Positions 13,544-20,616 of a stretch of DNA of 53,993 nucleotides are shown piece by piece (the first letter of the stretch is position 1; every line of letters starts with the position of its first letter). Source of the DNA: a virus; the IMG/VR virus record IMGVR_UViG_3300049927_000029, positions 1 to 53,993 of that record; one strand, given 5' to 3'. The notes under the pieces are model-generated. The model worked only from the letters and a program-made list of their open reading frames with translations, was not told the origin of the DNA and did no database searches. The position numbers and the translations under genes are program-made.

Positions 13544-13554
13544 GTTGACCGCTG

Positions 13555-16203
13555 TTATTCAAAGGCTTCTGGAAAATCTATTTCCACTTGGCGCCGCATT
13601 AGCAAATGCCCAGTAGCGTTAGGGTGAACGCCGTCACCTACATAGTATGCGGAGTTGAAAACGGTTCCGTCAGGTCCGCCCAAAGCTGTCGCCATGTTAA
13701 TTATACGGTAACTGCCAAAATACCCTGATGTGATATCCAAGTTTTGGGCGGTTACCTGGGCTTGCCTAGCAGGGCGAGGAACTTGGGTGACAAGGATCGG
13801 AATGGCCGCCCTGGCCAACGCCCTGGCAATCAACGCCGCATAGTTTGTGCGGAACGCCGCTTGATCAACATCGTTCGTGCCCACAGCCAAGATCACATAA
13901 GTCGGTGAGAACGGGTCTAAGTCAGCCGCGCAGCAGTCCAGTGCATCCGTGGTAGTGTTGCCGCCCTTGGCCGAAAGCAGTAGATCACCTTTTGCCCTTT
14001 CAGCATCTACCAGATATGGCCAGCAGGACGCCCAAGAAGCGCCATTGTCCGAACCTTCCGAAATACTGTCACCGATGATCGTGATATACGGCGCCTGTTT
14101 GCACTGGGTGATCACGTCAATTTTGATGACCTCCACCGTACCCGACATGTGCATAAAGCCCGGCTTGCCATGCTGCGCGCCAGCATCAGGGGAGCCATCG
14201 CCCTGAGACTGCGTAATCGTAGTGGTTGCCTGCGTTACCGTATCGACCAGGGTGCATACGGTGCTTATGCCATCCTTTTTGGCGGTCAATACATAGTCAC
14301 GGCCTGCGACCAGTGCTGCCGCGAGCGCTACGGATTTCGAGAGCGTGACCGTGGAGCCGGTGAACAACGATAACGTGAGGGTTCCCGCAGCACCGTTGAC
14401 CATTAGGGTTGTGCCACGGGTGCCACGCGGCGGGCGCCACTGCAAGCCGAAGTTAGACGTGCTATCGGTAAACCGGATCCGCGCCCGCGTTACTTTGCGG
14501 CTGGCGATACTGGAATTGCCGTAGTAGGCCACCGCCGTTACCGCACCCGCCCCGGTCGATTTCAGGGCATTGGCGACAGTCCATACACCCCCTGCCAGGG
14601 TCCACAGGGTTGGCGTGACCGATCCCGGAAACGCTTCCGACAACACGGACAACTTGCCGCGCAGAGCATTGGACACTTGGGGCATCGATACCGGGTTCAA
14701 CGCGGCGATGGCTTGGGCGTTTGCAACCGAGTTGTTATAAGCCGATTTTGCCATCGTACTAGTGGACGTCAAGCTAGCTACCGTCTCAACTACAGCCCCA
14801 ATTTGAAGGACGTAGGCGTCTGCTACGGCTGCTACGGAGGCACCCAGCAAATCCCCAGCATAGATATAGCTCGAACCGGCTGCGGCGGTAACGCAGGCTG
14901 GGCGGGCAGTGATGCCGTAAAAGCCTAGCGCGTTTCCTGCCGCTACGTTCGTCAGCGGGTAATGCACGCCGCCAACAAACGTGTTCACCCCGACAACGCA
15001 CGTCACAGCGAATTCTTGCGATAGCCCGTAAACGCCCTCGGAGATGCGGTTCAGCAGCTTTATTTTCCCGGTGCCGGCTGTCATGGCATACACAGAGACC
15101 GACTTCATTTCCCCCGCTGCCGCGAACGTAGCCGCCGCGATACGTGTGCGCGAAGCGTTCTCGGTGGCTCCAGACGCTGGTGGTACGACGTTATAGGTGG
15201 CCTGAGTACCTGAGAGCTGGTTGGCCGACGCAATTAGCTGCGAATAGCTCAGGCCGACACCGACAACCGCCTGAATCTGCATGACGTTGACGGTCGACGT
15301 GACCACCTGGTTAGCGCCGGTAAGGTCACCCGGAAAAATCAAACTCGACGCCGCCGGACCGGTCGAGGTCAGCGATGTGCGCCCGACAAAGGTAGCCACC
15401 GCGATAGTGTCGTCAGTCGTGACATTGATACTGAAGAAATGGGTTCCCACGTTGAACACGTTTATGCCGACCGCCAGGGTCACTGCGAATTCGCTGATAA
15501 ACGAGTAAGACAGCGCCCCGGTTTTGCGAACGACCTTCACCTTAGCGGTGCCTGCCGTCTCCGCATAGACGGTGACCTGCTTCAAGTATCCAGCTTCTTT
15601 GAACAACGTACCCTCAATTCTGGTACGCGAGGTGTTTTCTGGTACGCCAGTCAATGCTGGAGCGGCCCTGAACTCTGCCGGATACTGCCCTGCGAGCTGA
15701 ATGCCAATTCCCTGCACAAGAGCCGTGCTTGGGGACCGGCCTATCTCCACCGCGACCCCTGCATCATTTCGATAGGCGATGGCTAGTGAGTCAGCTGTTG
15801 AGGGCACGGAGAAAAGGCGGTTCGTAGCGCCGGTGCCTGATGTATTGGCTAGACCATCGGCCGTCGTCAGAAAACCATGCGCTAAAGCTGCGGCAACAGA
15901 TGCCGAAAGCTCAGAAGAGATTGCCGAGTTCTGCGCCGCCTGAGCAGAGCCAAGTGCGGCGGATGCGGATGCGGCGGAGGCCGTAGACGACGAAACACTA
16001 ATATCCTTCGCGGCCTCAGATGTAGCGGCCTGCACAGCGGCCTCGCCCGCTGCTGCCTGAGAGTCTTCTAACAGTTGCTCGAGTTCCGGGGTTACGCCCC
16101 CCGTATTTCCGGTGTCGCCCTTGTCCCCTTTGTCGCCCTTGATAAAGGCAGCAACCTCCGCAGGAATTACCCCAGGCGTGCCGGGGATCAAATCGATATT
16201 CAT
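13555..16203 (-). CDS. Tailspike with collagen-like start and SGNH esterase (882 aa)
   Basis: Residues about 20-35 are collagen-like (GDKGDKGDTGNTGG); residues about 45-110 are Ala/Ser-rich and probably a trimeric coiled coil. Two tandem copies of a beta-sandwich domain follow (about 160-320 and 330-480, each with S/ASRTRI, VxVYAxTAGT and EFAVT landmarks). The C-terminal 200 residues are an SGNH hydrolase: GDSISEG (nucleophile Ser), the GTNDVD block and DGVHPNATGH (Asp/His). It would deacetylate or de-esterify a surface glycan of the host. Unlike the other tail proteins it lies antisense in the early region, with its own promoter and terminator. Confidence 0.85.
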   Translation of the reverse strand: MNIDLIPGTPGVIPAEVAAFIKGDKGDKGDTGNTGGVTPELEQLLEDSQAAAGEAAVQAATSEAAKDISVSSSTASAASASAALGSAQAAQNSAISSELSASVAAALAHGFLTTADGLANTSGTGATNRLFSVPSTADSLAIAYRNDAGVAVEIGRSPSTALVQGIGIQLAGQYPAEFRAAPALTGVPENTSRTRIEGTLFKEAGYLKQVTVYAETAGTAKVKVVRKTGALSYSFISEFAVTLAVGINVFNVGTHFFSINVTTDDTIAVATFVGRTSLTSTGPAASSLIFPGDLTGANQVVTSTVNVMQIQAVVGVGLSYSQLIASANQLSGTQATYNVVPPASGATENASRTRIAAATFAAAGEMKSVSVYAMTAGTGKIKLLNRISEGVYGLSQEFAVTCVVGVNTFVGGVHYPLTNVAAGNALGFYGITARPACVTAAAGSSYIYAGDLLGASVAAVADAYVLQIGAVVETVASLTSTSTMAKSAYNNSVANAQAIAALNPVSMPQVSNALRGKLSVLSEAFPGSVTPTLWTLAGGVWTVANALKSTGAGAVTAVAYYGNSSIASRKVTRARIRFTDSTSNFGLQWRPPRGTRGTTLMVNGAAGTLTLSLFTGSTVTLSKSVALAAALVAGRDYVLTAKKDGISTVCTLVDTVTQATTTITQSQGDGSPDAGAQHGKPGFMHMSGTVEVIKIDVITQCKQAPYITIIGDSISEGSDNGASWASCWPYLVDAERAKGDLLLSAKGGNTTTDALDCCAADLDPFSPTYVILAVGTNDVDQAAFRTNYAALIARALARAAIPILVTQVPRPARQAQVTAQNLDITSGYFGSYRIINMATALGGPDGTVFNSAYYVGDGVHPNATGHLLMRRQVEIDFPEAFE

Positions 16204-16511
16204 GGGCGCGTAACCTTTTCGACGATATTAAAAAGAAGAGTTGACGTAGGGATAACCGCGACTGGGTCTTCACGCCGCAGGCTAATATCGAACACGGCAG
16301 GGCCTATACGCCAAATGCTTGTATCTGCCACCTGGAGGGATAGCGACATCGTAGTCAAGGGGTCGACCCACTCAATAGGAACCTGGGCGATCAACCGACT
16401 AGCGAAATCTCGCAGCTGACACGTGGGAACGAACCCGACGAAGGTGCCCGGCTCCAGCCACTCGGGGAGGATAACCACGTAGTCGAAAGTAGCGCCGCGC
16501 TTATGTTCCAT
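16200..16511 (-). CDS. Small tailspike-associated protein (103 aa)
   Basis: A 103-residue beta-rich protein that overlaps the tailspike start by 4 nt. Short proteins of this kind (HKRGATFDYVVILPEW... SLSLQVADTSIWRIGPAVFDI) sit directly before receptor-binding proteins in several phages and prophages, where they are taken as adaptors or baseplate-upper-type components. It could link the SGNH tailspike to the virion. The function is inferred from pairing. Confidence 0.6.
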   Translation of the reverse strand: MEHKRGATFDYVVILPEWLEPGTFVGFVPTCQLRDFASRLIAQVPIEWVDPLTTMSLSLQVADTSIWRIGPAVFDISLRREDPVAVIPTSTLLFNIVEKVTRP

Positions 16512-16541
16512 GGGCTTTGTGCTCTATAGGTCTTGCGCGCG

Positions 16542-16571
16542 AGTATGCGGCTTTACGCTGTCAAGGGTCAA
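16542..16571 (-). promoter_or_regulatory. Promoter of the tailspike cassette
   Basis: On the leftward strand TTGACC (16566-16571), an 18-bp spacer and CATACT (16542-16547) lie 31 bp before the ATG at 16511. It gives the cassette independent expression against the surrounding early genes. Confidence 0.5.
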
Positions 16572-16599
16572 CCGTGCAGCTTTTGTGCGAGAGGCTAAA

Positions 16600-16615
16600 G
16601 GTTATCCTGATAACA
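16600..16615. promoter_or_regulatory. Palindrome copy 3 (GGTTATC-CT-GATAACA)
   Basis: Third copy of the palindrome, between the leftward tailspike promoter and rightward promoter P4, about 30 and 40 bp from them. A protein bound here could influence both. Confidence 0.5.
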
Positions 16616-16654
16616 GTTAATTTGGCTTTTTGTTGACCGTTCGTCGGTATACGC

Positions 16655-16683
16655 AAGACAATACAAGTAACACGTTGTACAGT
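16655..16683 (+). promoter_or_regulatory. Early promoter P4 with partial operator
   Basis: AAGACA (16655-16660), 17-bp spacer and TACAGT (16678-16683). The left half ATACAAG is intact, the right half is GTTGTAC (5 of 7 match). It restarts rightward early transcription after the antisense cassette. Confidence 0.6.
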
Positions 16684-16718
16684 TGGCGTATCGAAACCAA
16701 ACAGTAGGGAGAAGGGGA

Positions 16719-16925
16719 ATGTGCAAAGTATGCGACGGCACTGCTGATAATCGCGGCCACGTTTGGCAGCTTGGCGAAGACGGCAAGCCGGACTATTTCG
16801 CCTTCGAAGAGGGCGATCATAACGGGTATTGTTGCATCCGCTGCGGCTATATCTTCTGCCATCACTGCGAAGACGGTCCACAAGAAGATTGTACCTTCAT
16901 CGACCAAGAGGAGATGCCACTGTGA
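16719..16925 (+). CDS. Double zinc-knuckle microprotein (68 aa)
   Basis: ATG at 16719 with GGGAGAAGGGGA upstream. CKVC at residues 2-5, then CCIRCG and CHHC with acidic surroundings suggest two zinc sites. Acidic overall, so protein interaction is more likely than DNA binding. First gene after P4 and coupled by GTGA to the next. Confidence 0.6.
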   Translation: MCKVCDGTADNRGHVWQLGEDGKPDYFAFEEGDHNGYCCIRCGYIFCHHCEDGPQEDCTFIDQEEMPL

Positions 16926-17065
16926 AAAACCGTCGCCTTTACACCGGAATCCAGACAACCGATATGTCCGCCGGCTATGTCCGCCGCATTGAGCCTTTCG
17001 CTGTTACCGAGCAGTTCTACATGCTCGGCGACCATGGGTGCTACTGTCCAATTTTCTATCGTTGA
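16922..17065 (+). CDS. Small hypothetical protein (47 aa)
   Basis: GTG start overlapping the previous stop. Forty-seven residues with a basic start and a Cys pair near the end. No family recognised; support comes from coupling and frame. Confidence 0.45.
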   Translation: MKNRRLYTGIQTTDMSAGYVRRIEPFAVTEQFYMLGDHGCYCPIFYR

Positions 17066-17076
17066 GGACTTCAAGC

Positions 17077-17193
17077 ATGAATCTGACATTCAGCATACAG
17101 TGCTACAAGAAGCTCCGCGCCAAGGGGTACAAACCCGCCGCCGCGCTATACGCGGCTAGGTTCTACAAATCCCTTTATCCGTTCATCGTCTAG
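17077..17193 (+). CDS. Small basic amphipathic protein (38 aa)
   Basis: Thirty-eight codons with GAGG upstream. The peptide is basic and aromatic and looks like one amphipathic helix (YKPAAALYAARFYKSLYPF). Role unknown. Confidence 0.4.
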   Translation: MNLTFSIQCYKKLRAKGYKPAAALYAARFYKSLYPFIV

Positions 17194-17204
17194 GAGCAAC
17201 AAAA

Positions 17205-17351
17205 ATGACCTTCACCGTCAAGCAACAACATGGCCGCTACGACGTCATTGGCTACGGCATGATCCTCGATAGCTTCGACAGCGAGCAGGCGGCAGAGCAA
17301 GAAGCCTCTCGTATGAACGCGGAATACGAGCGCGTCCTGAGTTTCCTGTAA
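17205..17351 (+). CDS. Small hypothetical protein (48 aa)
   Basis: ATG at 17205 with TAGGAG upstream. A beta-hairpin-like start (FTVKQQHGRYDVIGYG) followed by an acidic helix. No family recognised. Confidence 0.5.
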   Translation: MTFTVKQQHGRYDVIGYGMILDSFDSEQAAEQEASRMNAEYERVLSFL

Positions 17352-17409
17352 GGCCCTTTCATACCCGAATAACAACAGCGCACATACGGTAATGCGCCAT
17401 GGAGTTCCA

Positions 17410-17562
17410 ATGACGGCGTTTGAACAAGGATACGAGGCCTTCCTGAAAGGCCTGCAGCGCGACGAGAATCCCTTTGACGAAGAGTCATGTTCGTTCTCTC
17501 GCCGCCGTTGGGTAGAGGGTTGGAACAAGGCATACCGCGCCAGGGAGGAAAAACAGACATGA
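17410..17562 (+). CDS. RMF/CrpP-fold small protein (50 aa)
   Basis: Fifty residues with the spacing G-Y-x-A-x3-G...N-P-F...R-R-W-V-E-G-W-x-K-A-Y that defines the ribosome modulation factor/CrpP group. RMF dimerises and silences 70S ribosomes; CrpP-type relatives occur widely on mobile elements of Pseudomonas. GGAG lies 7 nt before the ATG, and the stop overlaps the PhaZ-like gene. A ribosome-related role is suggested by family only. Confidence 0.6.
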   Translation: MTAFEQGYEAFLKGLQRDENPFDEESCSFSRRRWVEGWNKAYRAREEKQT

Positions 17563-18356
17563 TTATCCGCACCGTAGCCATCAACGGTCAGCAAATCAGA
17601 GTCGCTGAGCGCCTCGGTAGTCCATCCTTGCCGCCTTTGCTGATCTTCAACGGCATAGGGGCTAGCCTCGAACTGGTCCTACCCTTCGCTGATCGGCTAG
17701 ACCCGAAGCAGGGCTTCATCGCGTTCGACGTACCCGGCGTGGGAGGCTCGCCTACACCCTTCCTGCCGTACCGCTTCAGCTGCATCGCCAGATTGACCAC
17801 GAAGCTCCTGGACCTGCTAGGGCACGCCCGTGTAGACGTAATCGGGCTGAGCTGGGGCGGCTTCTTAGCGCAGCAGTTTGCTTACGACCATCCCACGCGC
17901 TGTAGGCGTCTGATTTTGGCGGCTACGTCGTGCGGGGTTGCGATGGTCCCTCCGGCGCTCAGGGTACTGGCACTGATGGCTAGCCCGAAACGCTACACCG
18001 ATCCAGAATACGCGGCGACTATCGCGCCAGAGATTTATGGCGGGGCTTTCCGTACCAATAGGGATCTGTGCGTCTCGCATGCCGCAAAAATGCAATCCTC
18101 CGGGGGGTTGGGGTATTACTACCAAGGAGCAGCCGTGTACTGGTGGACCTCCTTACATTGGCTGCACCGGATTGCACAGCGAACTCTAGTCCTCGGAGGT
18201 AATGACGACCCTCTGATTCCGTTAGTGAATACCCGACTGCTAGCCTCTCGGATTCCGAACGCGGATCTGCACATCGTAGACGACGGTCACCTGTTCCTGC
18301 TGACTCAGGCTGACGTAGTTACCCCCTTGATCTCACAGTTCCTGAGACGGCACTGA
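17559..18356 (+). CDS. phaZ: PhaZ-like polyhydroxyalkanoate depolymerase (265 aa)
   Basis: An alpha/beta hydrolase that follows the intracellular medium-chain PHA depolymerase of Pseudomonas along its whole length: LLIFNGIGASLELV, IAFDVPGVGGSPTP, the nucleophile elbow GLSWGG (Ser98), MASPKRY, APEIYGGAFR, LGGNDDPLIP (Asp near 216) and DDGHLFL (His244). It is about 20 residues shorter than the cellular enzyme, mainly at the ends. PhaZ hydrolyses stored PHA granules to 3-hydroxy fatty acids, so the phage may mobilise carbon and energy during infection. A lipase or lysis role is a less likely alternative. The gene is coupled to the RMF-like gene. Confidence 0.85.
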   Translation: MIIRTVAINGQQIRVAERLGSPSLPPLLIFNGIGASLELVLPFADRLDPKQGFIAFDVPGVGGSPTPFLPYRFSCIARLTTKLLDLLGHARVDVIGLSWGGFLAQQFAYDHPTRCRRLILAATSCGVAMVPPALRVLALMASPKRYTDPEYAATIAPEIYGGAFRTNRDLCVSHAAKMQSSGGLGYYYQGAAVYWWTSLHWLHRIAQRTLVLGGNDDPLIPLVNTRLLASRIPNADLHIVDDGHLFLLTQADVVTPLISQFLRRH

Positions 18357-18372
18357 TCCGAAGGAGAAGAAT

Positions 18373-18840
18373 ATGGCGGGCAAACGGCAGGTAGAAGCGC
18401 GGTGGGGGTTAGAGTTCTGGCAACTGGTGCGGGACTTTGCGGACCAGGGGCTACCACGGTGCGACGTAGCCAAAGCGCTCGGGTATACCCGAGACGGGTT
18501 TTACGCATTGTTGACAGCTAACCCTAGCCGCGACCCTTTCGAAGGCTCAAACATCGTCGCAGCCTACATCCGAGACTCCGGCGAAGGGTTCCGGGAGGCC
18601 TTGGAGCGTATGAGGGACGAAGGCAGGTCATGGGAATATGCCGCAAAGGCGATCGGGTATTGCGACGGTTCAAGGCTGAAGCGGGCCGCGCAAATGCGGG
18701 GGGTGATGATCGAGCTGCGAGGTAAACCGGGAAGGCCGCGAAGCACCGTATCCCGAAAACCAACCGTGTCGAATTTCACCACTAAATGGCCGAGCTGGAA
18801 CAAAGTTTACGCAATGGGGAAATCCAGTGGATCTAAGTAA
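18373..18840 (+). CDS. Duplicated-HTH DNA-binding protein (155 aa)
   Basis: Two segments look like helix-turn-helix motifs: residues about 25-45 (LPRCDVAKALGYTRDGFYAL) and about 80-100 (SWEYAAKAIGYCDGSRLKRA). A basic tail follows (KPGRPRSTVSRKP). Such proteins often sit beside phage replication genes. The ATG has AAGGAGAAG upstream; the end overlaps the polymerase exonuclease gene by 14 nt in another frame. Confidence 0.65.
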   Translation: MAGKRQVEARWGLEFWQLVRDFADQGLPRCDVAKALGYTRDGFYALLTANPSRDPFEGSNIVAAYIRDSGEGFREALERMRDEGRSWEYAAKAIGYCDGSRLKRAAQMRGVMIELRGKPGRPRSTVSRKPTVSNFTTKWPSWNKVYAMGKSSGSK

Positions 18841-19900
18841 ATGCATTTTCCTCGACACGGAAACGTTCTGCGAAACGCCCATCGGCAATGGTACGCACCG
18901 TTATGCAGAAGGCGCCGAGATCATCATGTGGCAGTGGGCGGTCGGCGATGGGCCTGTAGAGATTCGCGATGGGGATGAAGACATCAGCGACTTGCTGGAA
19001 CTCTTAGAGGATGAAAGTTATGAAGTGGTTATCCACAATTCGGCGTTTGATCGGAATGTCATCAGACACGCCACCGGAATCGGTATCCCCGTCGAGCGAG
19101 TCTTCGACACCATGGTCTGCGCTATGGCCCACTCTCTCCCCGGGAGCCTTTCTACTGTTGGAACCATCCTTGGCGTTGCCCAAGACAAAGCGAAGGATAA
19201 AGAAGGCCGCGCATGGATTGCGCTATTTTGCAAGCCTCAACCGAAGGGGCGGAAGATTCGTCGTGCGACGCGGAGTACACACCCGATAGAGTGGCAACGC
19301 TTCCGCGACTATGGCGGCCTTGACATCGAGGCGATGCGCGAGATCTACAAAAAGCTGCCACGCTGGAACTACCGCGGCGCTGAACGCGAACTGTGGCATC
19401 TCGACCAGAAGATCAACGAACGCGGCGTGCTGATGGACCTGGATCTGGCACATGCCGCAATCCGCGCTTCAGATCGCGCTCAGAAGATCCACGCGGCTGA
19501 TGCAGTGCGTTTGACCGATGGCGCCGTGACCAGCGCCAACCAGCGCGACAAGATGCTGGAGCACATCCTGGAGGCTTACGGCGTCGGGCTCCCCGATTTG
19601 CAGATCAGCACTTTGGAGCGTCGCATTGACGATCCGGATTTGCCGGTTGAGTTACGCGAACTACTGGCCGTCCGGCTGCAGGCCTCTAAAACGTCTGTCA
19701 GCAAGTACAAACGTGCGATCAGCGGTACGAGTAGTGACGGACGCATGCGCGGCACAGCGGCGTTCTGCGGGGCCATCCGCACGGGCAGGTGGGCGGGCCG
19801 GCTACTTCAGCTGCAGAACCTGCCGAGACCTTCTATCAAGAACAAAGAGATCGATCTGTGGATCGAGGCGCTCAAAAATGACGCGGAAGACCTCGTATGA
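18827..19900 (+). CDS. DNA polymerase family A, part 1: 3'-5' exonuclease and thumb region (357 aa)
   Basis: GTG start at 18827 with GGGGA upstream. Exo I FLDTET (about 8-13), Exo II HNSAFDRNV (about 70) and Exo III YGGLDIEAM mark a DnaQ-type proofreading domain in residues 1-185. Residues 185-357 are the thumb and entry to the palm, ending at RTGRWAGRLLQLQNLPRP and EDLV. In intact phage polymerases this runs on into motif A; here the chain stops and a methyltransferase gene intervenes before the palm resumes at 20613. The two parts presumably assemble, or this fragment works alone as a nuclease. Confidence 0.85.
   Translation: MDLSKCIFLDTETFCETPIGNGTHRYAEGAEIIMWQWAVGDGPVEIRDGDEDISDLLELLEDESYEVVIHNSAFDRNVIRHATGIGIPVERVFDTMVCAMAHSLPGSLSTVGTILGVAQDKAKDKEGRAWIALFCKPQPKGRKIRRATRSTHPIEWQRFRDYGGLDIEAMREIYKKLPRWNYRGAERELWHLDQKINERGVLMDLDLAHAAIRASDRAQKIHAADAVRLTDGAVTSANQRDKMLEHILEAYGVGLPDLQISTLERRIDDPDLPVELRELLAVRLQASKTSVSKYKRAISGTSSDGRMRGTAAFCGAIRTGRWAGRLLQLQNLPRPSIKNKEIDLWIEALKNDAEDLV
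19888..19900 (+). repeat. 13-bp direct repeat, left copy
   Basis: AGACCTCGTATGA, identical to 20604-20616. It contains the end of the first polymerase ORF and the ATG of the methyltransferase; the preceding GGA completes a Shine-Dalgarno. The pair brackets the methyltransferase gene exactly. Confidence 0.8.
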
Positions 19901-20616
19901 ATTTGATGAAAGGCGATTGCCTGGAAATGATGAAGCTTATTCCGGAGGGCTCTGTGGAAATGGTGCTTTGTGATTTGCCTTACGGTACGACGCAGAACAA
20001 GTGGGACGCAGTTATCCCATTCGACCAGCTTTGGGCGGAATACCGGCGGATTTGCAAAGGCGCGATTGTCTTGACCGCTGCGCAACCTTTCACATCCGCG
20101 CTAGTTATGAGCAACCCTGGACTATTCAAGTACCAATGGGTTTGGGAAAAGAGCGTGGCAACAAACTTCTTGAACGCCAAGAAACAACCGCTGCGCAATC
20201 ACGAAGACGTACTGGTTTTTTATGCTGAGCAGCCTACCTATAACCCTCAAATGGTGCCAGGGGAACGAAAGACATCTAGACGGGTAGGTACGAAGACAAG
20301 CAACTACGGCAAAGCCGATAAGGAAACTTTTTACGATTCGACCGAGCGCTACCCTCTTAGTGTCCAGCGTTTCGGCTCCAGAATTGACGGTGCAGCACTG
20401 CACCCCACCCAAAAGCCTGTCGCGCTAATGGAATACCTGATCCGTACCTACACGAACGAAGGCGACACCGTTCTCGATAACACCATGGGCAGCGGCACCA
20501 CCGGCGTTGCGTGCGTAAACGCAGGCCGGAAATTCATCGGCATTGAGCGCGATGATAAATACTTTGCCATCGCGCAGAAACGTATCGAAGACGCGATGTA
20601 TGGAGACCTCGTATGA
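19897..20616 (+). CDS. DNA (adenine or N4-cytosine) methyltransferase, class beta (239 aa)
   Basis: Motif IV DLPYG (about residues 27-31) precedes the SAM-binding DNTMGSGTTGVACVNAGR (about 192-209), the permuted order of beta-class amino-methyltransferases; HPTQKP before it is also typical. It would methylate adenine N6 (or cytosine N4) at an unknown site and protect phage DNA from restriction or mark it for regulation. No restriction partner is adjacent. The gene is inserted between two halves of the polymerase and overlaps each by 4 nt, with the 13-bp repeat at both ends. Confidence 0.85.
   Translation: MNLMKGDCLEMMKLIPEGSVEMVLCDLPYGTTQNKWDAVIPFDQLWAEYRRICKGAIVLTAAQPFTSALVMSNPGLFKYQWVWEKSVATNFLNAKKQPLRNHEDVLVFYAEQPTYNPQMVPGERKTSRRVGTKTSNYGKADKETFYDSTERYPLSVQRFGSRIDGAALHPTQKPVALMEYLIRTYTNEGDTVLDNTMGSGTTGVACVNAGRKFIGIERDDKYFAIAQKRIEDAMYGDLV
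20604..20616 (+). repeat. 13-bp direct repeat, right copy
   Basis: AGACCTCGTATGA, the second copy, containing the methyltransferase stop and the ATG of the polymerase palm ORF. Confidence 0.8.
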
